A stretch of DNA of 64,000 nt from Clostridiaceae bacterium (GTDB lineage: Bacteria > Bacillota > Clostridia > DSM-8532): assembly GCA_012521705.1 (NCBI GenBank), contig JAAYLX010000040.1, positions 1 to 64,000 on the forward strand, written 5' to 3'. A model generated the notes under the pieces. That model made no database searches. It saw only the letters and a list, made by a program, of their open reading frames with translations, and had not been told where the DNA came from. Shown here piece by piece: positions 19,479 through 27,010 of the stretch. Every line of letters starts with the position of its first letter. Positions within the stretch are counted from its first letter, which is position 1. A program made the position numbers and the translations under genes.

Positions 19479-19510
19479 ATCTTTTTTCACTCGTGATTCT
19501 ACCACACATC

Positions 19511-21355
19511 TTACAGATTCTTGACATCAAGAGCTCTGAAGGAATTCAAAACAGCGAGGATTGTGACACCCACATCGCCGAATATTGCCGCCCACATTCC
19601 GGTAATACCAAAAGCGCTTAAAGCGAGTATTACAACTTTTATTCCAATGGCCATCACAATGTTCTGCCAGGCGATTCCTATTGTCATTTTGGATATATTG
19701 ATTGCAGAAGCTATTTTCGAAGGCTCGTCGGTCATGATTACAACATCTGCAGCTTCAATTGCAGCATCACTTCCTAATCCGCCCATCGCAATACCGATAT
19801 CGGCACGGGCAAGGACAGGAGCGTCATTAATTCCATCACCCGCAAAAGCAAGCTTGCCATTTTCGGACTTCCGGGATAATAACTCCTCTACCTTCTCTAC
19901 TTTATCCCCCGGCAGGAGCTCTGAATATACTTTGTCAATACCAAGTTCTTCGGCAACCTTCGAAGCTGCTACTTCGCTGTCTCCAGTAAGCATGATAATC
20001 TGTTTTATATTCGCCTGCCTCAGGTCCTTTATCGCCTGTCCTGAATCTTCCTTAACCTCATCGGCAATAACTATATAACCCGCATACTTATTATCAACGG
20101 CGGCATGGACTATGGTTCCTGCATGTTCGGTATCATTATAGTCAATATTCATCATGTCCATTAATTTGACATTCCCGGCCATAACCTTCTTTCCGTCAAC
20201 AGTAGCAATTACACCATGTCCTAAAACCTCTTCCACATCAGAAATGCGGCTTCTGTCAATGTCTTTTCCGAAAGCCTGTCTTAAAGAATTGGAAATTGGG
20301 TGGCTTGAATAACTTTCAGCATACGCAACCAATTCCAGAAGTTCTTCACCGGTAATCCCTTCGGGCTGGATTTTCTGGACATTGAAAACTCCTTTTGTAA
20401 GTGTCCCGGTTTTGTCAAATACCAGGATTTCCGTTTTCGCCAGCGCTTCCATGTGGTTGCCTCCTTTGACCAATATCCCCTTTCTGGAGGCTCCGCCTAT
20501 TCCGCCGAAGAATGTCAAAGGAACAGATATGACAAGAGCGCAAGGACAGGAGACAACAAGGAAGGACAAGGCACGGTATATCCATTCACTGAAGGTCTCT
20601 CCCCTGAAAGCAAGGGGTGGAATAATTGCAAGGAATACCGCTGTAATAACAACGACTGGCGTATAGTAAGCTGCAAACTTAGTAATGAATCTCTCAGAGC
20701 GGGATTTCTTGCTGCTTGCGTTTTCAACCAAATCAAGGATTTTACTTACGGTGGATTCGTCATACTCCTTCGTTACCTCAACCGAAATAAGCCCGTTAAT
20801 GTTGATACATCCGCTTAGAACCTCACTTCCCGGCTCAATTTCACGGGGCACGGATTCACCTGTAAGAGCCGATGTGTCAAGCATGGATCTGCCCTCGATC
20901 ACCTTGCCGTCCAGTGGCACTCTCTCCCCGGCTTTAATTATAATAATATCGCCAATCCTGACCTCATCAGGATCCACCCTCCGGATTTCTTCCCCTCTTT
21001 TAAGATTGGCGTAATCAGGGCGAATATCCATAAGACTTGAAATGGACTTTCTGGACTTATCCACGGCATAATCCTGGAATAACTCCCCTATCTGGTAAAA
21101 AAGCATTACAGCAATAGCCTCAGGATACTCGGCAATAAACATGGCGCCTATTGTGGCAAAAGCCATAAGGAAGTTTTCATCAAAAACCTTACCCTTTACA
21201 ATATTTCTGCATGCCCTTAAAAGGACGTCCCCGCCCACAACTATGTAACTAATCAAATACAGCGGAATAACAAACCAATCGGTATAAAATTCAATAATGA
21301 TGGATGCTGCAAATAATACCGCACCAGTAATTATTCTCCATAATCTTTTTTTCAT
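19511..21355 (-). CDS. cadA: P1B-type heavy-metal ATPase, Zn/Cd/Pb efflux type, without N-terminal HMA domain
   Basis: An ATP-driven metal exporter in the membrane, 614 residues. CPC is at 270-272 in the transport helix and the phosphorylated Asp is at 314 (DKTGTLTKG). SHPIS near 352, GDGINDAP near 507 and the TGES actuator loop are also present. The DVG near the C-terminus together with CPC points to the zinc/cadmium/lead class (P1B-2). The usual N-terminal metal-binding HMA domain is missing, and a separate 73-residue HMA protein is encoded just upstream (24 bases). With the SmtB/ArsR-family repressor gene before it, this forms a metal-resistance operon. GAGG precedes ATG 21355. Confidence 0.93.
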   Translation of the reverse strand: MKKRLWRIITGAVLFAASIIIEFYTDWFVIPLYLISYIVVGGDVLLRACRNIVKGKVFDENFLMAFATIGAMFIAEYPEAIAVMLFYQIGELFQDYAVDKSRKSISSLMDIRPDYANLKRGEEIRRVDPDEVRIGDIIIIKAGERVPLDGKVIEGRSMLDTSALTGESVPREIEPGSEVLSGCININGLISVEVTKEYDESTVSKILDLVENASSKKSRSERFITKFAAYYTPVVVITAVFLAIIPPLAFRGETFSEWIYRALSFLVVSCPCALVISVPLTFFGGIGGASRKGILVKGGNHMEALAKTEILVFDKTGTLTKGVFNVQKIQPEGITGEELLELVAYAESYSSHPISNSLRQAFGKDIDRSRISDVEEVLGHGVIATVDGKKVMAGNVKLMDMMNIDYNDTEHAGTIVHAAVDNKYAGYIVIADEVKEDSGQAIKDLRQANIKQIIMLTGDSEVAASKVAEELGIDKVYSELLPGDKVEKVEELLSRKSENGKLAFAGDGINDAPVLARADIGIAMGGLGSDAAIEAADVVIMTDEPSKIASAINISKMTIGIAWQNIVMAIGIKVVILALSAFGITGMWAAIFGDVGVTILAVLNSFRALDVKNL

Positions 21356-21379
21356 ATTATTACCTCGTACCCATAACCC

Positions 21380-21601
21380 TCATGCTTTTTTTAGAGTCGT
21401 ATAAGGCTCGATATCCTTGACTATTTTTGCGGCTTTATCAATAATTTCAGGCATTTTATCATCTTCGCCTTCAATTACAAGTTTTCTGGTTATGAAATTG
21501 ACTGTGGCATCCTTTACTCCGTCAAGTTTTTTTATGGCGTCCTCCATTTTGGAAGCACAGTTTGCACAGCCTAAACCTTCAATAATAAACTTCTTTTTCA
21601 T
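21380..21601 (-). CDS. heavy-metal-associated (HMA) domain protein
   Basis: A complete ferredoxin-like HMA domain of 73 residues. The metal-binding motif is GLGCANCASKME (C-x2-C), followed by VKDATVNFITRKLVIEG. It is probably the metal-loading domain of the ATPase encoded directly downstream, present as a separate protein instead of a fused domain. A CopZ-like free chaperone is the alternative, but the Zn/Cd-type ATPase next to it argues for zinc or cadmium. The ribosome binding site is only a G-run (GGGGG). It is transcribed from the gap that contains the first CadC-type operator. Confidence 0.9.
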   Translation of the reverse strand: MKKKFIIEGLGCANCASKMEDAIKKLDGVKDATVNFITRKLVIEGEDDKMPEIIDKAAKIVKDIEPYTTLKKA

Positions 21602-21677
21602 GGCAAATCCCCCACAATTCTTTTGAATTATTCACTGTATGCTCTTTATATGTCCCGCCTGTTTATCATGTTAACCA

Positions 21678-21701
21678 TTGAACATTTGAGCATATATTCA
21701 A
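21678..21701 (-). promoter_or_regulatory. putative metalloregulator operator, site 1 (before the HMA/ATPase genes)
   Basis: A 24-base imperfect palindrome bounded by TTGAA and TTCAA. Read on the minus strand it begins TTGAATATATGCTCAAATG. It agrees at about 19 of 24 positions with the site before the repressor gene, so both are probably bound by the same SmtB/ArsR-family protein. Confidence 0.55.
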
Positions 21702-21720
21702 GTTATATGTAAAAATTTAT

Positions 21721-21745
21721 GTTGATTTTAGTAAATAAAATCAAC
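21721..21745 (-). terminator. hairpin behind the repressor gene
   Basis: A perfect 10-bp inverted repeat (GTTGATTTTA / TAAAATCAAC) with a 5-base loop, followed on the minus strand by ATAAATTTTT. It lies between the repressor stop and operator site 1 and may separate repressor and ATPase transcription. Confidence 0.5.
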
Positions 21746-21781
21746 ATGGATAAACTATATTCAAAAAATCAGGTCATGGTT

Positions 21782-22144
21782 CTATTCATTAATGTGCTCA
21801 AGACCCTTGTCAAATATTTGCTTTACATGGTCATCAGCCAGAGAATAGTATACAATCTTGCCCTCTTTGCGGTTTTTTACCAAATTCGCCTGCTTTAATA
21901 CCCTCAACTGATGGGAGATTGCCGATTGGGTCATATTAAGCAGAACGGCAATATCGCACACACACATCTCGGCGGCCTCCAAAGCCCATAGAATTTTTAT
22001 CCTTGTGGAATCCCCGAAAACCTTGAACAGCTCTGCCAGGTCATAAAGAGATTCTTCCTGGGGCATATTCTCCCGGACACGATTTACTATATCTTCGTGT
22101 ATTACGTCACAGGAACATCTTTCTATGGGGGTTGAATCTTTCAT
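21782..22144 (-). CDS. ArsR/SmtB-family metal-responsive repressor (CadC-like)
   Basis: A winged-helix repressor of 120 residues, the CadC length. The N-terminal CSCD and the recognition-region EMCVCD cysteines are the expected ligands of the CadC alpha-3N metal site. The DNA-binding helix reads TQSAISHQLRVLKQANLV. It should dissociate from DNA when Cd, Pb or Zn binds and so induce the efflux genes downstream. The frame opens at 22195, but ATG 22144 follows CAGGTGA and gives the family length. Its own promoter overlaps operator site 2, implying autoregulation. Confidence 0.9.
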   Translation of the reverse strand: MKDSTPIERCSCDVIHEDIVNRVRENMPQEESLYDLAELFKVFGDSTRIKILWALEAAEMCVCDIAVLLNMTQSAISHQLRVLKQANLVKNRKEGKIVYYSLADDHVKQIFDKGLEHINE

Positions 22145-22171
22145 TTTATCACCTGCGGTATGTATTAATAT

Positions 22172-22203
22172 TTGAATATATGAACAATCGCTCATATGTT
22201 CAA
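22172..22203 (-). promoter_or_regulatory. putative metalloregulator operator, site 2 (before the repressor gene)
   Basis: A palindrome bounded by TTGAA and TTCAA with an inner perfect 6-8-6 repeat (ATATGA, 8 bases, TCATAT at 22178-22197). It lies just downstream of the -10 box at 22208, where bound repressor would block transcription start. Confidence 0.65.
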
Positions 22204-22207
22204 TTAA

Positions 22208-22237
22208 ATTATAGCCCTATTTAGATATTTTTGTCAA
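22208..22237 (-). promoter_or_regulatory. promoter of the metal-resistance repressor gene
   Basis: On the minus strand TTGACA (22232-22237) and TATAAT (22208-22213) are both consensus, with an 18-base spacer. The adjacent operator explains how such a strong promoter would be kept off without metal. Confidence 0.75.
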
Positions 22238-22327
22238 CTGCACCTGTCCAAAAATATTTAATTTTTATATATGGCTTATATGATTTTCAGCCAGATATAC
22301 AATGAGGCCTGAGACTTGAAAAAAACA

Positions 22328-22360
22328 ACAGGCTGTCATACTTATATGACAGCCTTTTTT
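22328..22360 (-). terminator. terminator of the ffh-rpsP-khpA operon
   Basis: AGGCTGTCATA / TATGACAGCCT forms a stem with a 4-base loop at 22330-22355. T-rich runs lie on both sides, so it can work in both directions. It lies about 20 bases past the khpA stop and closes the ribosomal operon where rimM-trmD usually continues. Confidence 0.8.
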
Positions 22361-22377
22361 TCTGAAAAATTCTATGA

Positions 22378-22608
22378 TTACTGGATAATTTCAACGACAA
22401 CCCTTTTATTTTCCTTAATAGCTGCTGCTTTCATAACAACGCGGATAGCCTTTGCAATCCTGCCCTGTTTTCCGATAACTTTACCCATATCATCTTCAGC
22501 AACTTTAAGTTCAAGGATAATGGATTGTTCGCCTTCTACTTCGTTAACAGACACTTCATCGGGATTATCTACCAATGATCTTGCAATCTGTTCCAGTAAT
22601 TCTTTCAT
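22378..22608 (-). CDS. khpA: KH-domain RNA-binding protein KhpA
   Basis: A single KH domain in 76 residues. The signature is DMGKVIGKQGRIAKAIR (the GxxG loop is GKQG). KhpA pairs with KhpB/Jag to bind many small RNAs and mRNAs in Firmicutes and affects cell division and elongation. It lies directly after rpsP, its usual position (31-base gap), with GGAGG upstream of ATG 22608. Confidence 0.93.
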   Translation of the reverse strand: MKELLEQIARSLVDNPDEVSVNEVEGEQSIILELKVAEDDMGKVIGKQGRIAKAIRVVMKAAAIKENKRVVVEIIQ

Positions 22609-22639
22609 TTACAGCACCTCCACTATGTTGCATTGGGAA

Positions 22640-22882
22640 TTATTCTGTGATCCCTGCTATCTTAAGAAGCTTCTTTACTGTATCGGTAGGCTGTGCACCG
22701 TTCCCCAGCCATTTCTTCACCTTTTCGGTGTCAATATTGATGAGGGAAGGATTAGCCTTGGGATCATAGGTACCTATCTGCTCAATGAACTTGCCATCCC
22801 GAGGAGACCTTGAGTCTGCTACTATAATTCTGTAAAAGGGCTGTTTCTTAGCACCCATTCTCTTCAATCTGATTTTTACCAT
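22640..22882 (-). CDS. rpsP: 30S ribosomal protein S16
   Basis: An 80-residue small-subunit protein. It begins [19 protein letters not shown] and contains [10 protein letters not shown] and IEQIGTYDP, diagnostic for S16. GAAAGGTGG precedes ATG 22882. Between ffh and khpA as in most Firmicutes. Confidence 0.97.
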   Translation of the reverse strand: MVKIRLKRMGAKKQPFYRIIVADSRSPRDGKFIEQIGTYDPKANPSLINIDTEKVKKWLGNGAQPTDTVKKLLKIAGITE

Positions 22883-22952
22883 GATTTCACCACCTTTCAG
22901 TCAAATGGAACGATTTATATCAACTCCATAAAATATTAGGATTTGATTACTG

Positions 22953-24296
22953 TCAGAAGGGACCCTTCATTCCGCCAAATCTCTTCATCAGCTTATTGGC
23001 CTTTCCGCCGGATAAGCTCTTCATCAGTTTTTTCATGTCCTCAAACTGCTTGAGCAGGCGGTTTACTTCTGTAACTGTTGTGCCGCTTCCCTTTGCAATA
23101 CGCTGTCTTCTGCTTGCATTCAAGATATTTGGGTTGTTCCTCTCCTGCTTTGTCATTGATTGGATTATCGCACCAACACGGGCAAATTGTTTTTCATCTA
23201 CGTCTATACCCTTGAGCGCCTTTGCATTCATGCCCGGAAGCATTCCCAAAACCTGGTTTAACGGCCCCATCTTCTTTATTTGCTGCATTTGTTCAAGAAA
23301 ATCGTCCAGAGTAAAGGTCGCTGTCCTCATCTTCTTTTCCATTTCGAGGGCTTTTTTCTCGTCAAACGCAGTCTGGGCTTTCTCAATAAGGCTTAATACA
23401 TCGCCCATTCCCAGGATTCTGGACGCCATACGATCAGGATAGAATACTTCAAGATCGCTTAATTTTTCGCCCAAACCTGCAAGTTTGATGGGTTTTCCTG
23501 TAACCGCCCTGGTTGATAAAGCAGCACCGCCTCTGGTGTCACCGTCAAGCTTCGTAAGAATTATGCCGTCAATTCCCAGTTTTTCATTGAAAGAACCTGC
23601 AACATTGACTGCATCCTGTCCGGTCATTGCGTCAACCACCAGGAGGATTTCCTGCGGCTTTACGGTCTCTTTGATGCGTTGCAGCTCGTTCATCAGCTCT
23701 TCATCAATATGAAGACGACCGGCGGTATCTATAATGACCATGTCAAACTGCATGGATTTTGCGTGGGCAACAGCTTTTTTTGCAATCTCTACAGGATCGG
23801 TGTCAGTCCCCATCTCAAAGACAGGAATATTAAGCTGTCCACCTACAACCTGAAGCTGTTTTACGGCGGCAGGACGATAAACGTCACAGGCCACCAACAA
23901 CGGGCGTTTTCCTTCTTTTCTAAGCAAGTTGGCAAGCTTACCGGAGGTAGTGGTTTTACCTGAACCCTGAAGTCCTACCATCATATATACGGTTGGAGGT
24001 GCAGGAGAATAGGTAAGTTTTGAAGGCACAGAACCCATCAGTTTAATAAGTTCCTCGTGCACAATTTTTACAACCTGCTGCCCTGGTGTCAGGCTCTCCA
24101 ATACTTCCTGGCCAACAGCCCGTTCACTTACTGAATTTATAAAGTCCTTGACTACTTTAAAGTTGACATCTGCTTCAAGAAGCGCAAGTTTGATCTCGCG
24201 CATCATTTCTTTTACATCTTTTTCGGAGACTCTTGCAGAACCTTTCATTTTCTTCATTACGTTCTGCAATTTTTCGGATAAGCCTTCAAATACCAT
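22953..24296 (-). CDS. ffh: signal recognition particle GTPase Ffh
   Basis: The protein part of SRP, delivering nascent membrane proteins to FtsY. Its 447 residues comprise the N domain (1-90), the G domain with GLQGSGKTTT, DTAGR and TKLDGDTRGG, and the methionine-rich M domain from about 325. The M domain contains LGMLPGM and the RNA-binding helix-turn SRRQRIAKGSG. AGAGGT precedes ATG 24296. It is 61 bases from ylxM, and the two are usually co-transcribed. Confidence 0.97.
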   Translation of the reverse strand: MVFEGLSEKLQNVMKKMKGSARVSEKDVKEMMREIKLALLEADVNFKVVKDFINSVSERAVGQEVLESLTPGQQVVKIVHEELIKLMGSVPSKLTYSPAPPTVYMMVGLQGSGKTTTSGKLANLLRKEGKRPLLVACDVYRPAAVKQLQVVGGQLNIPVFEMGTDTDPVEIAKKAVAHAKSMQFDMVIIDTAGRLHIDEELMNELQRIKETVKPQEILLVVDAMTGQDAVNVAGSFNEKLGIDGIILTKLDGDTRGGAALSTRAVTGKPIKLAGLGEKLSDLEVFYPDRMASRILGMGDVLSLIEKAQTAFDEKKALEMEKKMRTATFTLDDFLEQMQQIKKMGPLNQVLGMLPGMNAKALKGIDVDEKQFARVGAIIQSMTKQERNNPNILNASRRQRIAKGSGTTVTEVNRLLKQFEDMKKLMKSLSGGKANKLMKRFGGMKGPF

Positions 24297-24357
24297 CTTA
24301 TACCTCTTTGCTAAATCTGCTATATGTGCGGGTTTACTTAATATCTCTCAGTTTGGT

Positions 24358-24756
24358 CTATAGTGTATCCTTGATTTTATCCAGCAGCTCCACAGCTGTA
24401 TTGTAATTAACATCTTCCGATAAATCAGGGTATTTATCTTTCATGTATTTTAATTCTTTCAGTGCTTTTTCTATGGTTTTTTCCTGTTCTCTGAAACGTT
24501 CAACCAGTTTAAGCCGTTTCTCGTACGCTCTTAAGGATTGTTTCGCTTTTCTTATGCCGTCATGAACGGCCTGTCTGCTTATTCCCAGTTCTGACGCGAT
24601 TTCGCCAAGTGATAAATCGCTGTTATAGTGAAAATCCATTATCTCGTACTGCCTTTGAGTCAATAGCTGTCCGTAAAAATCCAGCAGTACTGTTATTTCA
24701 AACACATCCTCGACAGCATAAAGGGAATCCTGAGCAGCTTTTTTATTATCCATCAT
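24358..24756 (-). CDS. ylxM: YlxM/p13-like DNA-binding protein (UPF0122)
   Basis: A sigma-region-4-like helix-turn-helix protein of 132 residues. The recognition helix region is LSLGEIASELGISRQAVHDGI, preceded by LLTQRQYEIMDFHY. YlxM is thought to affect SRP expression or assembly, and the gene is nearly always just before ffh, as here. AGGAGG lies six bases before the first ATG (24756); the second ATG three bases on is also possible. Confidence 0.92.
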   Translation of the reverse strand: MMDNKKAAQDSLYAVEDVFEITVLLDFYGQLLTQRQYEIMDFHYNSDLSLGEIASELGISRQAVHDGIRKAKQSLRAYEKRLKLVERFREQEKTIEKALKELKYMKDKYPDLSEDVNYNTAVELLDKIKDTL

Positions 24757-24796
24757 TCATCCCCTCCTGTCAAGTAGTTTTACTTTACACCTGATA

Positions 24797-24825
24797 ATTA
24801 TATTTGTCCAAACTGTTAAAGTCAA
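24797..24825 (-). promoter_or_regulatory. promoter of ylxM-ffh-rpsP-khpA
   Basis: TTGACT (24820-24825) and TATAAT (24797-24802) on the minus strand with a 17-base spacer, 40 bases before ylxM. Confidence 0.75.
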
Positions 24826-24915
24826 TACGATATTCGTTATTTGAAGAATTAAAAAGTTCCTGTTGTATAAGTATAGCCTGCACTTTGTTATAGCAGCCCG
24901 TGATGCCGATTTTCC

Positions 24916-24944
24916 TTGTCAACAACTGAACATTGCATTATAAT
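24916..24944 (+). promoter_or_regulatory. promoter of trmB
   Basis: TTGTCA (24916-24921) and TATAAT (24939-24944) with a 17-base spacer, about 60 bases before the trmB start. It is divergent from the ylxM promoter. Confidence 0.75.
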
Positions 24945-25005
24945 TCATTGTTAGATTGGCCCCATTTATAGTTTGCAAACAGATACTTTCAGTGAGGTAT
25001 GAATT

Positions 25006-25650
25006 ATGCGACTGAGAAACGATCCGGAAGCCCATGAAAAACTGAAAATATTTGATAATTATATACAGAATCCTTTTGAATACAGAGGAAAATGGCACGC
25101 GTATTTTGGAAACAATAATCCAATCCACATGGAGATTGGATCCGGAAAGGGCAAATTCATTATTACATTGGCCCAACAGAATCCTCAGATAAACTATATT
25201 GCATTTGAAAAAGTCCCCACCGTGCTGTTGAAATTAGTCAGGAAAATTCCGGACGGAGGTCTGAAGAACCTTGCTGTTATAAGTGAAGATGCAAAAAAAC
25301 TGTGTGAGATATTTGAGGACGGTGAGATAGACAAAATCTATCTTAATTTCTCAGATCCCTGGCCCAAATACAGGCACACCAAAAGGCGCCTTACTGCAAA
25401 ACCGTTTCTTAATATATATGAGAGAGTACTTAAGGATAACTCCTTAATTGAGTTTAAAACTGACAACCGCCCGTTTTTCGATTTTTCACTTGAAGAGCTG
25501 AAGGACTCAAAGTTTATAATCGAGCGTTTTACCTATGATTTATATAACAGTGATCTTTTAGAGGGCAATATAGCCACCGAATACGAAGAAAGATTCCACG
25601 GTCTTGGAACCCCTATAAACAAGGTGATTGTAAGGCTCAATAAAAAATAG
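25006..25650 (+). CDS. trmB: tRNA (guanine-N7-)-methyltransferase
   Basis: Makes m7G46 in tRNA; 214 residues, normal for bacterial TrmB. The SAM site is HMEIGSGKGKFI. The tRNA/catalytic loop reads YLNFSDPWPKYRHTKRRL, and TDN and EERF occur near the C-terminus. GAGGT precedes ATG 25006. A TSCPD-domain gene follows 46 bases later on the same strand. Confidence 0.95.
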   Translation: MRLRNDPEAHEKLKIFDNYIQNPFEYRGKWHAYFGNNNPIHMEIGSGKGKFIITLAQQNPQINYIAFEKVPTVLLKLVRKIPDGGLKNLAVISEDAKKLCEIFEDGEIDKIYLNFSDPWPKYRHTKRRLTAKPFLNIYERVLKDNSLIEFKTDNRPFFDFSLEELKDSKFIIERFTYDLYNSDLLEGNIATEYEERFHGLGTPINKVIVRLNKK

Positions 25651-25696
25651 CAGTTTCATATAACTAATGGACATAAAAACAATGGAGGGACAGACG

Positions 25697-25984
25697 GTGA
25701 CATACAAGTATAAAAACAAGGGCACTTGCTCATCCCTGGTACAGTTTGATATTGAATCAGGAAAGTTACATAATGTAAGATTCACCGGAGGATGCAATGG
25801 CAATCTTTCGGGTATCTCAGCGCTCCTTGAAGGGATGGATGCCAAAGAGGCAGTTAAAAGGCTGAAAGGGTTAAAATGCGGTTTTAAGTCCACATCCTGT
25901 CCGGACCAACTCTCCCTTGCCATTGAGGAAGCTTTGGCTGCAACCGATACAGAGACTTGCGATTGCGATAATGATAACATATAA
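25697..25984 (+). CDS. TSCPD domain protein
   Basis: A small protein of 95 residues made of one TSCPD domain. Conserved parts are YKNKGTCSSLVQFDIE, GGCNGNLSGI and the name-giving STSCPDQL. The domain also occurs at the C-terminus of some ribonucleotide reductases, and its cysteines suggest metal binding. The stand-alone form has no assigned function. The frame opens at ATG 25667, but GTG 25697 has GGAGGG eight bases upstream and gives the compact domain, so I use it. It ends with a short acidic Cys/Asp tail. Confidence 0.8.
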   Translation: MTYKYKNKGTCSSLVQFDIESGKLHNVRFTGGCNGNLSGISALLEGMDAKEAVKRLKGLKCGFKSTSCPDQLSLAIEEALAATDTETCDCDNDNI

Positions 25985-26049
25985 GATAAATTGGCAAAAT
26001 AAAAGGGTCTGAGCATATGCTCCAATGTTTTCAAAGAATATTTCCTGTG

Positions 26050-26079
26050 TTGACAACCGCTCTGATTCTATTGTATACT
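26050..26079 (+). promoter_or_regulatory. promoter of the tRNA-Trp gene
   Basis: TTGACA (26050-26055) and TATACT (26074-26079), spacer 18, ending 16 bases before the tRNA. Confidence 0.7.
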
Positions 26080-26095
26080 TTAATTCGTCAGTTGA

Positions 26096-26171
26096 AGGGG
26101 AGTAGCTCAGTTGGTAGAGCAGCGGTCTCCAAAACCGCGTGCCGCGGGTTCAAGTCCTGTCTCCCCTGCCA
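26096..26171 (+). tRNA. tRNA-Trp (CCA anticodon)
   Basis: The acceptor stem AGGGGAG pairs fully with CTCCCCT, discriminator G, encoded CCA at 26169-26171. The anticodon stem GCGGT/ACCGC encloses loop CTCCAAA with anticodon CCA. The T-arm has GGTTCAAGTCC. It is a complete 76-base cloverleaf with its own promoter and terminator, thus a single-tRNA transcript. Confidence 0.97.
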
Positions 26172-26178
26172 GAAATAG

Positions 26179-26226
26179 AAAATCCTATTCAAGTGCAGTA
26201 AAGCATTTGAATAGGATTTTTTCTTT
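26179..26226 (+). terminator. terminator of tRNA-Trp
   Basis: AAATCCTATTCAA pairs with TTGAATAGGATTT over 12-13 bases and is followed by a T-run (TTTTTTCTTTTTT). It begins about 8 bases after the tRNA. Confidence 0.85.
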
Positions 26227-26351
26227 TTTAAGCTAAAAGCATTGACCGCACGTTCTGAATCTTATGTTCAAAAAAATATTTATTACATGATAAATGATAA
26301 ACACTTTAAACCTTGCACTATCAATCTATAGCTTCGTCTATAAAATGGTAA

Positions 26352-26849
26352 TTAATTTTGATTTGTTCCTTCACATAATATTTCTTCTAGAACTTCTAAT
26401 AGCATATCATAATATACTAATTGCTTAGATTTCTTTTTGCTCCTAAAGTCTTGTAAAATTACATATACTACACCAAGAAAAATATAAGTTATTAAAATTC
26501 CTATAATAATAAACCCCTCGATTGGCTTAGCGAAATCTATTATAATTGCTAAGACACCTATTATTATTGCAAGTACTGATAAGCAACTTGCTGACAAACT
26601 CTCAACATTTAAAGATTCCAGTGCTCTCCTCTGGGCTTTATAACTCAAAAGTTGCTCCTCAATATTTTGTTTTCTCATTTTTCCCATAGTGCGATATTTG
26701 GTTTTCATGTAACCTCTTAATTCTATAAAAGTATTAAGATTTTTCACGCCCAATTGTGAATTAATAAATTTAATAATAGTATCTTTATTTAATTTAATTC
26801 CTTGCAATGACTTGGAAGGCAATACTATCTCATCTCCTTTCTGTTTCAT
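26352..26849 (-). CDS. hypothetical protein with two membrane helices
   Basis: I do not recognise this protein. It has about 165 residues: a basic soluble N-terminal half (KTKYRTMGKMRKQN, a predicted helix near 60-85), two hydrophobic helices at roughly 90-105 and 112-132, and a charged helical tail. The coding sequence is clearly more AT-rich than its neighbours and uses many ATA/TTA/AAT codons, which hints at recent arrival. ATG 26849 has no good ribosome binding site. An AGGAGAT inside the next codons could serve a TTG start about 15 codons later, so the start is uncertain. It stands alone between the tRNA-Trp terminator and the helicase gene. Confidence 0.65.
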   Translation of the reverse strand: MKQKGDEIVLPSKSLQGIKLNKDTIIKFINSQLGVKNLNTFIELRGYMKTKYRTMGKMRKQNIEEQLLSYKAQRRALESLNVESLSASCLSVLAIIIGVLAIIIDFAKPIEGFIIIGILITYIFLGVVYVILQDFRSKKKSKQLVYYDMLLEVLEEILCEGTNQN

Positions 26850-27010
26850 TATTCGACACAAAAGAAAAACTTCTTCACTCTCCCTTTTCGCTGCGTACTA
26901 CCATCATAAGATTCATAATGAAGCTCAGTTGACTTAAAGCATCCGGTTAAAGTACACTAAAGATATTGAACGTATGTTCTTATAAGTGTTTTATTGTAAG
27001 GAGCAGCAGA

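Noticed and set aside
26096-26900. Integrated island with attachment site at the tRNA-Trp 3' end
   Set aside because: I found no second copy of the tRNA 3' end downstream and no integrase; only the AT-rich composition hints at transfer.
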